This document shows positions 42,970-52,991 of a DNA stretch of 64,000 nt, piece by piece; within the stretch, counting starts at the first letter, position 1; every line of letters starts with the position of its first letter. The notes under the pieces are model-generated. The model worked only from the letters and a program-made list of their open reading frames with translations, was not told the DNA's origin and did no database searches. Both the position numbers and the translations under genes were made by a program. This DNA comes from Melieria omissa (taxonomy: Eukaryota; Arthropoda; Insecta; Diptera; Ulidiidae), in assembly GCA_963971225.1 (NCBI GenBank), contig OZ020269.1, positions 37,283,264 through 37,347,263 of the forward strand, written 5' to 3'.

Positions 42970-43891
42970 TAATAGAAGATGAGCATCGAAGAGCCCATAG
43001 GAACCCGCGTGAAAATGCACTTCAAATCCTCGAAAAAGATTACTTCCCGCGGATGAACTATTTAGTGAAAAGATATACTTCATCGTGCCAAATTTGCAAA
43101 GCCCAGAAATACGATAGGCATCCTTCAAAACCGAAACTACAGCCAACTCCCATACCCACGTACCCATGTGAGATCCTCCACATTGATATCTTTATGTTAG
43201 AAAAGGAAAAGTTTCTAAGCTGCTTGGATACATTTTCCAAGTTCGGAAAACTCTTCCACATACAAATTAGGTCAGCAATTCATTTGCGTGAGATGCTGAA
43301 GCCCTGCATTATTTCGCAGTCCCAAGGCTTATTGTAACCGATAACGAAAGGGGGTTTTTGACCCCAACGGTAGTAAATTTCATAAAATCTCTTGGTACTG
43401 CATTGTACAGGACCCCAACACAGAAAAGCGAGGTGAACGGCCAAGTGGAACGCTTTCACTCCACAATTATTGAAGTTTATAGGTGCCTGAAGAAAGAATC
43501 TCCACATTACAGGCCTAAGGAGTTGTTGTATATAGCTGTAGATCGTTACAACAATTCCATGCACTCTGTGACTAAGAGAAAACCTGCGGATGTGTTTCTG
43601 AACCGAACGCAAAGAATAAACTATCAAAACCTGGTTAACTTCAGAGACAGAATGCTCGATGACATAAGAGCTCAAATCAAGCGAAACCAAGAATTGTGTA
43701 ACTCAAATCTCAATAAAAACAGGGAGGATCCCAAAGAGTACGAGCAAGGAGCTGTTGTTTACGTGGCCAATAAACAGATTAAGGGCAAACAAAAATGTAG
43801 GTACAACCCACTGGTAGTAGAGCGGGAAGGGATTGTTACTGTAAGGACTAGATCAGGAACAAAATTTCACGAGTCCTACATAAGAAGCTAG
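42970..43891 (+). pseudogene. Gypsy-group integrase remnant
   Basis: From about 42970 there is the HHCC zinc-binding domain (DEHRRAHRNP, CQICKAQKY), then ILHIDIF with the first catalytic D. A one-base shift near 43290 moves the frame. TDNERGF (second D) and NGQVERFHSTIIEVYRCLK (catalytic E) follow, then a basic C-terminus to 43891. The sequence style is that of gypsy/errantivirus-type integrases. The upstream pol domains are absent, so it is a fossil. Confidence 0.8.
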
Positions 43892-44020
43892 GACCTCCTT
43901 CGCGCAACCCCCAGGTAACGCCTTAATAAATAAACTGCACGCACAAGATTCCACTGTACCGTAAAAGCCGATAAAAGGCAATAAGATGATAACACTATTC
44001 GGAAAATTGAGTAAAATAAG

Positions 44021-44290
44021 AAATGTTGTAAATGCCTATGGCATCCAAGAAACACATTATATGTAAAAAATACGATGGCTAAAATGGTGGGTGCTCACTC
44101 TACTGTGATGAGTTACCAAGGTTCGACTCATTGCCTTGCTTTAAGATTAATTTGGTAAATGAAGCTAAATCAAGAACGTTGTAAATGTCTATGGCATCCA
44201 CGAAACATATATCTGAAAGGTAATTGCTAAAATGGTGGGTGCTCATTGCGAGAAGTCACCAAGGTTCGACTCCTTGTCATGTACTAAGAT
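44021..44290 (+). repeat. Tandem pair with tRNA-like Pol III boxes
   Basis: Two related units with a 153-bp offset (GTTGTAAATGYCTATGGCATC at 44025 and 44178). Each has TGGCTAAAATGG or TTGCTAAAATGG (44076-44087, 44224-44235) and GGTTCGACTC (44120-44129, 44263-44272). The second can form a T-arm-like hairpin, CAAGG/CCTTG. No full cloverleaf is formed. Confidence 0.6.
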
Positions 44291-44483
44291 ACTTTAATAC
44301 TACTTTATATTCTGCAAAAACAAAAATAAAAAATGTAAAAAAAAGGGAAATGAAATGAAAAGAAAACGAAAAATATTGCACTAGAGATAATATCATTAAC
44401 ATAACATGCAATAATTTAAATTAACATAACTACTAACTAACGGAGATATAACAATTAGGCTAATCCATTTAATACACCTAATT

Positions 44484-44626
44484 CTGTTTTTACACGGTTT
44501 TGATTTAACACGGTTTGAAAATAAAAAAATTTTTAATTTTTTTACAAGATTTTATTCTATGTAGCACGAAAAATTGAAATTTTTTTAATTTTCTAACCGT
44601 GTTAAATCAAAACCGTGTAAAAACAG
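44484..44626. repeat. Near-perfect 55-bp inverted repeat (foldback)
   Basis: CTGTTTTTACACGGTTTTGA and the sequence after it (44484-44538) are complementary to 44573-44626 with few mismatches around a loop of about 35 bp. The arm contains two TAACACGG/TACACGG units. It is probably a small MITE or the fused ends of one. Confidence 0.8.
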
Positions 44627-44679
44627 ACCGTGTAAAAATTAAAAATAAAACGTAGGAAATGCATTTATTTATTCAGCAT

Positions 44680-45095
44680 GTCTTACGTTTTATGGAGGTG
44701 GCGCTATTTATTTGATCAAGAAAACGATGGATCGATGTGTATGTGTACGAATCTTGCAGAAAATCGTGTTACCGTATGTCCGTGAAAAACGCCAATGCTT
44801 TGGGTCTTCCAACAGGATTATAACCTAAAGCATACAAGCAAGGTCGCACGAAAGGGGCTTCACAAGAGCAGGATTAGGGTTATGGAATGGCTCGCACAAT
44901 CACCAGACTTCAATACAATTAAAAATTTGTAGTGTGACGTGAAGAGAGCAGTTGCTCATAATAATCCTTTAAATAATAATCAACTTTGAGAAGCAGTAGA
45001 CCACGCCCCTAGAGAAAGATATGAAAATTTGGTTAATTCAATGCATCGGCTCTGTGCTGCAGTAATAGCGAACAACAGTCATGCAACTAATTATT
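44680..45095 (+). pseudogene. Tc1-like transposase remnant
   Basis: Scattered frames read WLAQSPDFNTIKNL, CDVKRAVAHNN, LVNSMHRLCAAVIANNSH. These are the end of a Tc1 transposase catalytic domain, from the second acidic region to the C-terminus. Stops are frequent and I see no inverted repeats, so it is an old fragment. Confidence 0.7.
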
Positions 45096-45099
45096 AATT

Positions 45100-46450
45100 T
45101 GAAGAAAAATTACGTTATTACTATTTAACCACTAAATCTTTTAAAATGAAACACAATTTTTGCTTAATTTTATGAAAGTAAAGCGAACTACAATTTCTTT
45201 GACCGTCCATATTTTGGAGCTTTTGGCGCATTTAATTTAAATCAAACCAAACTGTTATGCATTGTTAACACATATAACTTGTTAAAAAAAATACAAAGTA
45301 AATATTTGTAAAGAAAAGCAGATTATTTTTTCTTAATTTTCTTTTCGTTGTACGCGTACTACTATTATTTTGACCGCAACTGTATATACATGTGCATATA
45401 TTTATACATACATATATATAAATGTACATATATAAACATGCGCGAGTATACATACTATATACTACATTCATATGTTTACGTGATATTTTTAGATTGTTTT
45501 CGTTTTAAGCAACATGGGATAAACATGACATGTCATGTTTGTTAGGCAAAGCGGCATTGTATTTGCCGTCAGACCTATGGAGCAATGTATAATATAGGGT
45601 GTCCAAAACCGGCGTTTAGTACTTCACATTTTCAACAATAAAATATGCACGACATAATAACTCACCTACCATATATGTATGTACATATGTATGTGATTAG
45701 GACACAAGGAAAGGAAAGTTCAAACTATTTTTTGTTGTGGTTGAGACCTATTTAGTGCACTCTTTGGCCGTTTAATTTATTGCTTAACCTTAACTTAATC
45801 TTTTATTTCAAATAACGAGGTATTTTAGTTTGGATTAAACCAAAGAATATACAATATAAAGAATACGCATCTTCAAAAATTTGTCAAGCGTGTTTCTTGA
45901 TGCGGGCGGGAAGAGATGAGTGGAGGCATAAGTTGAGGGAAATTTGCTCGCGCTCAACAGTTTGCGATCTTGTTCATCGAAGCGCAAGCGGAGAGTAAAC
46001 AACGAACCAAAGCATCGTCATCGTCGTTTCAACGAAGATGATTCGGATGATTCGCTAATATTTTTGGTGTTGTCTTGCCGATTGGTTTTGCTGCACAGAT
46101 TGCTGTCAGCTTACCATCAATCGAATCTTTGTGGTGTATGGCTTTTTGCTGGCCAATGCTTTGATTGATTTAAAAATTTGGTGGTTGATCCCAATTTAAA
46201 ATGTTTACAAATATTTTTACGAGGCGAGTTCGAAGTAAAATTATTTGTTTATATTTTCAAATGGTTGATTACAATTTTGAGAATATGGGACAACTACGAA
46301 AAAAATGAACTGATAGGCATATTGACTTCAAAATTCGTGACGTACACTTGAAATTAAAAATAATTATATGCGTGTTTTAATTTTGTTTTTTTTTGAAAAT
46401 CGAAATCTAACGGAGAAACCAAGGGTTAAAAGATTGTATGGAAAAATAAT
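45100..46450. other. AT-rich intronic DNA with a possible exon
   Basis: Microsatellite-like TATACATA runs occur at 45385-45440 and 45675-45700. A plus-strand frame at 45944-46168 includes SSKRKRRVNNEPKHRHRRFN and an acidic NEDDSDDS. This looks more like protein than its surroundings, but no splice partner is proven. Confidence 0.35.
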
Positions 46451-47183
46451 TTAAGGCAGGTTTCTACCTTGTGCGGCCGAGAAAACATGTTTTTTTTGAA
46501 AAATTTTTGATGGGAAGGTTTTTAAGATAAACACTGGAAAATTTTTTCAGATGTAGGTATATGTTTATTGTACAAGTAAAAAAAGTTTCAAGATAAAATA
46601 TGCAAAGGGGGGGGGGGAGGAGGCCATCGAGCAATGGCGGCAGGACTTCTTTACTCGCGGAAGTCCTGCCGCTGTTTGAGATGACTTGAAACACAATAAT
46701 TAAATTTTTTCTTATTCTGTATCCTTTTGTCTATGGCTGGAACCATGATACAATAAAATACAGGTAGTTTCATAAAGACAGATAAGAAGAAAATTGACAA
46801 ATGAGAAATAAATTTGTTCTACTACTCTTTTCATTTTCGCCATAGGGCTGTAAATTTGTGGCTATCAGTTTATGTAGTAACGTATCATAAAAATACTTTA
46901 AGAATTAATGTGTTTTCTAAATGTTTGCGCGGTGACCGACAGAAAAAAGAAGGCAGGTTTTTGGGTTGAAGCGTTGTGGTGGCTTTTATTAAGTAAGAAA
47001 TAGCAGGTAGTCGAAGTTGTAGAGTGATCCACAAAACTGGCATTCTGGATACACCAGTCTCGGGCGGCAGTCGATTCACGACTCCGTCCTTTAATAAAGT
47101 GATTGAGGAAAATAATAGATCTTTAACCTTCAATTAACAACTTATCTTGCGGGTGCACGATTTGCGTGGTTCTAATAGACTAA

Positions 47184-47410
47184 ATGTGCGAGTCGTGGCG
47201 GTGCTCTTGCTGCTCGGCGCAGGCGAGTTGTTGTGCTAGTGCAGGCGAGTCGTGGCGGTGCTCTTGCTGCTCGGTGCAGGCGAGTTGTTGTGCTAGGTGC
47301 AGGCGAGTCGTGGTGCTAGGTGCGGGCGAGTCGTGGCGGTGCTCTTGCTGCTCGGCGCAGGCTAGTTGTGGCGCTAGGTGCAGGCGAGTCGTGGTGCTAG
47401 GTGCAGGCGA
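47184..47410. repeat. GC-rich minisatellite
   Basis: Units of about 59 bp built from GGCGAGTCGTGGCGGTGCTC, TTGCTGCTCGG and CAGGCGAGTTGTTGTGCTAG, with shorter partial units to 47410, roughly four in total. Long frames through it are only translated repeat. It sits in or beside a putative intron or 3' exon of the THAP gene. Confidence 0.9.
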
Positions 47411-47529
47411 GCATACATTACCGTTGCGCGAAAGCACCTGTAGTTGGTACTTCGTCTGCTACGTGGATCGCTTCTCTCCTGAAAAGTGGGTTTAATTAGT
47501 AAAAAGAATACAAATGAAAATAATTTGCA

Positions 47530-47787
47530 TTACCGTTGCGGGCCAGCACCTATGACAGGTACTGCATTTTGATTGAGGCGGTATATTTTATTTTTAACGC
47601 CCACGTCCCTCGGCAAAAAGTGCATCGAGCATACTAACGACGACTTTGATAAGTCTTCCTCACGTACTTCGCATGCAGCAAGCCACTTTTCCCGCATGAA
47701 TCTGTTGCTTGGAAAAGCAAAGAACCGCACACTACCGCCATTGCAGTTATATTTGGTGTTATTGCACTTTTTGATTGCACAGCTCAT
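47530..47787 (-). CDS. THAP-domain exon
   Basis: About 85 codons from ATG 47787. The C2CH zinc-finger order of the THAP domain is visible: C3 and C8 (MSCAIKKCN), a conserved FFAFPSNRFMREKWLAACE segment with the invariant W, CSMHF for the last C and H, and AVPVI at the domain end. THAP domains bind DNA in transposases and host regulators. The frame passes a possible donor CAACG|GTAATG at about 47534, with an acceptor CACTTTTCAG at about 47483. It lies inside the TTAA element and so probably belongs to it. Confidence 0.75.
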   Translation of the reverse strand: MSCAIKKCNNTKYNCNGGSVRFFAFPSNRFMREKWLAACEVREEDLSKSSLVCSMHFLPRDVGVKNKIYRLNQNAVPVIGAGPQR

Positions 47788-48756
47788 ATTAATATCGTTT
47801 TACGTTCTCACTTTTACTTTTCGACATTAAATTTGGCAGACGTTCGTTGCGTAAAAACAGACAGCTTTAAATTGTCTTAAATCATTCAGTTGGCCTAGAG
47901 CTTTGAGGAAGCACTTCAGAAATGAACTCATTGTACACCACTAGTTTGACCATACTTTCAATATTATAGTGCCCATATAATGCAATGTCCATCATTTGCA
48001 TGACAAACCACAACGTAAGTTTGTAGTTTAGTCTTTTAAAAATCATAACATTTTAATAACTTAATACCGAAATCCATAAAATTTACCGCATCAGTTGTAA
48101 TGTTAAATTTGCAGAACCAAATTACAGCAGTTATCCATTATTTGATCGCATCAACTGTTAAAATTAACTACAACTACTACCAACTACTATTTCTGAATAA
48201 ATTTCCTACCATTCATACTTTTTTCTGCATCATTAAAATTGTCTTCTTATTTGTCAAAAAGGCAACTGACTTTTAAATTTGATCGAATGAAATTACCTGA
48301 ATATTATTGTACCATGGCTGGAACTAGGTTTAAAAAAAAAATGAAAAATGAAGGATATATGCGATTTTGACTAAAAAACTCAATTTTTACCTACTTTTTT
48401 CAATACAAATTTCTATTTTTAATGGAAAAAAAATTATTATTTCTTGAAGATCCTAGTTCGGGCCATTGCTAAGACCTTGATAAATGACTGTTTAAAATTT
48501 CGCAGCTATTGCTCAACTCGTGTGGCCTAAATCACTTCCGCAAGGTCAAAAAGTTTAGTTTTGAGAAAAACGCGTTCAAAGTTTTGCTCCAGTACTCGGC
48601 GCGCTCGACACCGCTTCCTGTTTCGATAAATTGCTTCCGTAATTCGAAAGATTTCAACTTCAAATTTTGGGAGCGTATTCTACAATCATGTATTAATCCA
48701 AAAATGCATGAAAAAACTCGATTTTTTTGACCGCACAAGGTAGAAACCCCCCTTAA

Positions 48757-49779
48757 TAAGTCTATTGACTTTCAATAGGACGAAAGCACTACTAAAGCAC
48801 TAAATAAAGAAATTAATAATAAGACAAGTATTTTGTCATAAGAAAAATTTTATTACGGCATGCCTACGTTTAAAAATAGTTTAAATATTCTACACCTGAA
48901 TGGTTCCATGGCGAATAATGTGACCATAAATTTACAATATTAGATTAACGTATTTTAGTTCTTTTAAACAAGCATTATATGTGGGCCGTAAGAAAAGTTC
49001 CAAAGAACGGGACGGAAAATTATTACGCGGTAATAAAAACGTTTTCTTTTCTTTCCAATTCCATTTTTATCTTTGTTGATTACTTATTATCTATTTTTTA
49101 ATTACCTGTAGCGATCATATAGGTCGCCATGCCAGCCATATTTTTTTTCTATGATTTTGCGCACACTACAGTCGGCAGTGAGTTCAGGAGCAATATGCGA
49201 CGCAGGCTTATAGAAGAAGAACAAAGCCAGCCAGAAAACAGAAATCGTTTTACAATTTCAGCTTTTCGCCACCGCAACAATAAGAACAACAGCACATCGT
49301 CTTCCTCCTCTTCGGACAATTGAGCGAGAATGAACGAGTGAGCACAGACGCGGCATTCGTGTTTCTATGATTTGCGCTCAGAGCATTGTGTAATTCAAGC
49401 GTTTCCTCTTGTTGTCTACCCCCCGCATCATGAAGACGGGTGGCGATATCAGCACCCGCATTCAAATTTTTGCTTGTACGTGATGCACACTCTTTATGTT
49501 CCATACTTTTTGATTAAACCCTTCTACTTTTCTACCTCAACAAAGCCTTCTTATACATTTAGAGACGCTACGTTGCTCTTCATCTCCACAAAGGTTCGAA
49601 GTACATCAAGAGAAGCAGAAATTCGTCCTGATGCATTACTGTCAAAATTTTTAGTGATGTGACATTCTTCTTCTTATGCTGTTGTTATTTTTAACTTTTG
49701 GGGTTCCCCTAAATATGTTTAAGTTTTTTTTCCGTATTCAGTGTTGTTAATATGCGTGACAGAAAATAGCATGAAAAAA
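48757..49779. other. Unassigned, possible exon near 49170
   Basis: A plus-strand frame to TGA 49321 reads NMRRRLIEEEQSQPENRNRF and ends in a serine run. It is preceded by CACACTACAG, an acceptor-like site at 49171. It may be an exon of a nested gene or chance; no partner is certain. Confidence 0.3.
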
Positions 49780-49990
49780 TTCATTATATGGAGACAAAAA
49801 CGAATGAAAGCGAAGTTTTCAACTAAACTTTCAACTCATTGTAGAGAAATATTCACTATATGGAAATTCATTATAAGGAGATCAAAATGCAGTTAGAATA
49901 GAACGATAAAGCTGTGTCTTTGAAATTAATTCATTATACGGAGAACTTCATTATATAGAAGTTCACTATAGCGAAGTTCGACTGTATTCG
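49780..49990. repeat. TTCAYTATA subterminal-type repeats
   Basis: About six copies of TTCATTATA or TTCACTATA, several followed by GGAG, ending at TTCGACTGTA. On the minus strand the end reads TACAGTCGAACTTCGCTATA, which resembles a pogo/Tigger-type terminus next to TA. The opposite end was not found. Confidence 0.5.
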
Positions 49991-50207
49991 TAACCGCATT
50001 TAGTACAACAACCAGGGAATTATCTGAAGGCGGCCTACTAGTTTGGCGACGAAATTTCTTAGCGTTGTAAATTCGGTGGCACTGTATTAATGAATATATT
50101 GTATTTTTATTTTTTTAATTAATTTTTTTAGTATTATTATTTTTTTTAAAATTTCAAAACGCGTGAAATATCCTTTAAGATTCCCAACATACAGGGTAGT
50201 CATTTAA

Positions 50208-50289
50208 CCCTTTCCGACATGAAAATAAACAGGGCTCTATGAATTGTATGGACTGTAGTCCAATATATTGGACATTGTTACTGAAAGGG
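50208..50289. mobile_element. 82-bp TTAA mini-element
   Basis: CCCTTTCCGACATG at the left and ACTGAAAGGG at the right, with TTAA on both sides (50204-50207 and 50290-50293). The inverted ends are short (CCCTTTC/GAAAGGG, one mismatch). It fits a piggyBac-like MITE of minimal size. Confidence 0.6.
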
Positions 50290-50293
50290 TTAA

Positions 50294-51221
50294 AGTAGAA
50301 GCATTTGTTTTTCAAATAAAGTTTTTTACTATTCATGTGGAAACTATACAACCACTTTGAGAAAATGATATCACGTACATATGTATATGGCAACCTTTGG
50401 CCTTGACGGCCAAATATGCTCTTTTTTCGAATGTCCATCACATTTAGCAATGTTTCGGTCGATAAAGCGGCGATTTCACATCGTATGTTGCCTTTTAATT
50501 GAGCTATGTTAGAGTCCTTGAGTTGTCGGCATATACTTTGGACTTCAAATATCCCCGTTAAATAAGGTGATCTAGGTGGCCAGTCAAAATCACATTTTTT
50601 ATACATATGAGTCGTCCTGCATTCGTCCGACATTCGCCGCAATAAGTTGATTGTTTGTTGAACTGTGTGGCATGTGGCGCCATCCTGTAGTCTTCCATAC
50701 AATTTTCACCAAGATTCATTGAATACAGAGATTGCGCCTTCCGAGAGAAAATTAATTTTAAACTGCACCAGTGACGTCATCGGAGAATATGTAGGGTTTC
50801 CATCAGTACTTTTTAAACTCTTTTATTTTGAACTTACATTTTGCTTTACTCCTTTGAGCAAATATTTGGCTTTCTTTATACTTAAGCCCCTACATATACA
50901 TATACTTACATAACAGTTTAATATAAATTTGTATATCTTTACATATAAATTCGTATAATTCGTTCATATAAATAACACAAATAAAAAAAGTGAAATTCGG
51001 GAGGAAACCCTGCAATTCAATTCAGATTTCGTGCTTTGTTTTCATTGGTTGAAAATTTTGTATTCACAAATATTTAGTTTTTTGTAAATCGTGCGGCTTT
51101 TGCTTGATTGGTTTCATTGTTTTTTGTTAAAATAATTAAATAATTTTGAGTTTCAAAAGTCCTTGCTGTAAAAGTGAGTGTAGTGAGAATATCGCGGAAA
51201 AATTTCAAAAAAAGAAGAGAA
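50294..51221. other. No gene seen
   Basis: A 175-codon minus frame overlaps 50175-50702. Part of it, LQDGATCHTVQQTINLLRRM, resembles a degenerate Tc1/mariner catalytic region (DGATCHT, then PPRSPYLT). It is probably an old fragment. The rest is AT-rich. Confidence 0.4.
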
Positions 51222-51315
51222 TCATGCGGTGTTCAGTGGGCCTGTGTACACAAAATAATGAAAAAAAAAGGTACATGAGTGGTGAAGTGCTTTTCAAATG
51301 GAATATCTATATATA

Positions 51316-52128
51316 CATTGTGACCGAAAAATTTCCGGAAATGCTCATTTAAAATTCGCGCGCTGGATATTTTTCGATATTTTAAGTTTCTGTAGGTTGG
51401 TAGCACTGTCCTTAATTACTATGCCAAAAATGAGCGCGATCTGTCAGACAGTTTGTTTACGGCAGCTGTTGAAACCAGTTCACCTCAGTAGTGCGTTGCG
51501 ATTTTGTTGAGAATTTTCTTCAAAATGAGTACCGTGAACAGGTCTCTTTGGACGTGCTTGATCGTGCCAATTCCGATCCAACTTTCATGGAACGCATCAT
51601 AACTGGTGACGAAACATGGGTCTACGAGTACGACATGCAAACAAGCCAACAATCATCGGAATGGAGAGGAAAAGACGAGCCGAAACCACGCCAAAGTCGC
51701 AAAATATCCGCCGTAAACGGCCTCAATTGTGGAAGGATAATTCATGGATTTTTCATGACGATAATGCTCCCTCGCACCGAGCCAACATTATCAACGATTT
51801 TAAGGCCAAACATTCAATAAATACCATCGAACAGCCACCGTATTCACCTGATCTTGAACCGTGTGACTTTTTCCTGTTTCCCAAACTCAAATTACCACTC
51901 AGAGGAACGCGTTTTGAATCCATAGAAGACGTAAAACAGAATTCGCAGAGGGAACTCAAAGCCATACCGGAAAGCGCCTATAAAAAATGTTTTGATGATT
52001 GGAAGAAACGTTGGCATATGTGTATCGCTTCTAATGGAGCATATTTTGAAGGAGATAAAATAAATATCGATGAAGATTAAGAATTTTGCGTTTTATTTAA
52101 AATTTCCGGAAACTTTTCGGTCACAAGG
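51316..52128 (+). mobile_element. Mariner deletion derivative, family 2, copy 2
   Basis: CATTGTGACCGAAAAATTTC at the left and its near-complement at the right end (GGTCACAAGG), flanked by TA (51314-51315, 52129-52130). It is an 813-bp relative of 39585-40497 with an extra internal deletion of about 125 bp but a complete left repeat. Confidence 0.92.
51491..52080 (+). pseudogene. Mariner transposase, catalytic part, copy 2
   Basis: The frame matches copy 1 up to KDEPKPRQSR, where the internal deletion shifts the frame. The second half (FHDDNAPSH... to NIDED) continues in the 51616-52080 frame. First and second/third catalytic residues are therefore in different frames, and it is non-functional. 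Sequence identity to copy 1 outside the deletion is very high. Confidence 0.9.
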
Positions 52129-52596
52129 TATATGCATATATATGATGTAGATTGCGCAGTGCACTTCTTCCGGTTCCCCAAGGATGCAAGCCTTATACAG
52201 CGTTGAGTGAAGTTCTGTGGCCGGGAGACTTATTTGAATTTTCAAACGGCAAGAGTTTGCTCGCTGCACTTCACCCAAAACGACTTCGAACGGCAATACT
52301 CAATATTTATCGGTAAGGGTAAATTTATTGGACTTAAGAAGGGAATTGAAAATGGAAAAAAATAATGAAGTAACAAATATTTAATTTTGCCCCACTGTGT
52401 TTCTCTCTCCAAAATGCAATCAACATTTTCAGCCAATAGGAAGCAATTTTGTATAACGTCACTGGTGCGGTTTCAAAATTATTTTCTCCCGGAAGGCGCA
52501 ATCTTCTATTCAATGAATCTTGATTTTCACGAACAAAGGGCATTACTTTCAGCATTATTATGCATCAGAGAATTGCTTGCGCGATGTCTAATACCT

Positions 52597-52980
52597 GAGG
52601 CGGCTCTAAAACGCACGAGGAAACCTCGAGCGTTTGTACAGAGGGCAGGACCTAGTCATTTGTTCGGACAGTCAAACAGCCATCAAAGCACTCATCTCGT
52701 ATGAGATAACCTCAGGGTTACTGGGATCCTGAGTATTTTAACCTGGTTATGTATACCAAGTTTGTTTAATGCTTCTATGCATTCCAGCACCATCCCTGAG
52801 GTAATCTCATACGAGATTAGGGCTTTGATGACTGCTTGACTGTACTGCCCCTTGTACAAATGTGAGAGCATATAACTCTGATTGACATATGCTGGGTGTA
52901 TTCCCCTTGGGCTCATAGTGCTTGAAGCGAGGTCCAAATACCCCCACCCCTGTTCCCGCGTGCGTTTTGGAGCCGTCTGT
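52597..52980. repeat. Inverted LINE fragments
   Basis: GAGGCGGCTCTAAAACGCACG (52597-52617) pairs with CGTGCGTTTTGGAGCCGTC (about 52958-52976), and AGCCATCAAAGCACTCATCT (about 52679) pairs with sequence near 52820. Two pieces of the same RNase H region face each other head to head. Confidence 0.7.
52692..52975 (-). pseudogene. LINE RNase H fragment
   Basis: On the minus strand, frames read DLASSTMSPRGIHPAYVNQS and VIKALISYEITSGMVLECIE, then LNKLGIHNQVKI. The order is that of an RNase H domain of a LINE ORF2 (D-S-Q-x-A-x-KAL and a following helix). It contains frameshifts. A second copy of part of it lies inverted immediately to the left (52597-52720). Confidence 0.6.
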
Positions 52981-52991
52981 GAACTACTTAA

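Larger units (their letters stand above)
39410..43891 (+). mobile_element. Gypsy-group LTR element remnant, nested by other transposons
   Basis: A tRNA-Lys-type primer site at 39410, preceded by LTR-like sequence with AATAAA at 39309-39314, marks the 5' side. An integrase lies at 42970-43891 on the same strand. Protease, reverse transcriptase and RNase H are absent, so a large internal deletion is implied. Mariner (39585-40497) and Tc1/mariner (41274-42584) insertions lie between. No 3' LTR or env frame was found. The link between the two ends is inferred from order and strand only. Confidence 0.5.
46455..48752 (-). mobile_element. Kolobok-like element with TTAA duplication and a THAP frame
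   Basis: GGTTTCTACCTTGTGCGG near the left end (46459-46476) is matched by its complement at 48730-48747. The ends lie directly inside TTAA (46451-46454 and 48753-48756). A 2.3-kb unit with TTAA, G-rich termini and a THAP-domain frame fits the Kolobok superfamily as I know it. No DDE-type transposase frame is seen, so it would be a deleted copy. Confidence 0.6.
51222..52320 (+). pseudogene. THAP-domain exon(s) split by a mariner
   Basis: ATG 51222 starts MRCSVGLCTQNNEKK, with the first C-X4-C pair of a THAP domain. After the mariner (51316-52128), sequence from about 52158 reads HFFRFPKDASLIQR, then a stop where a W is expected, then VKFCGRETYLNFQTARVCSLHF, giving the last C and H. A splice donor-like AAAAG|GTACATG at 51297 and an acceptor-like GCGCAG at 52158 suggest an intron was the insertion site, but the phases do not match. 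The internal TGA marks it as a pseudogene. Confidence 0.65.

Noticed and set aside
43892..44480. env gene or 3' LTR of the gypsy-group remnant
   Set aside because: No membrane-protein frame, furin-like site or LTR match was seen after the integrase.
45265..45545. Tyr-rich frames on both strands
   Set aside because: They arise from TATACATA-type microsatellite sequence.
47184..47410. CRISPR-like array
   Set aside because: Repeats are contiguous without unique spacers of constant length, and the genome is eukaryotic.
47180..47437. Repeat-protein gene read through the minisatellite on the minus strand (APSTTTRLHLAP repeats)
   Set aside because: Both strands stay open because the unit length and GC content avoid stops. 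There is no other coding sign; it is translated repeat DNA.
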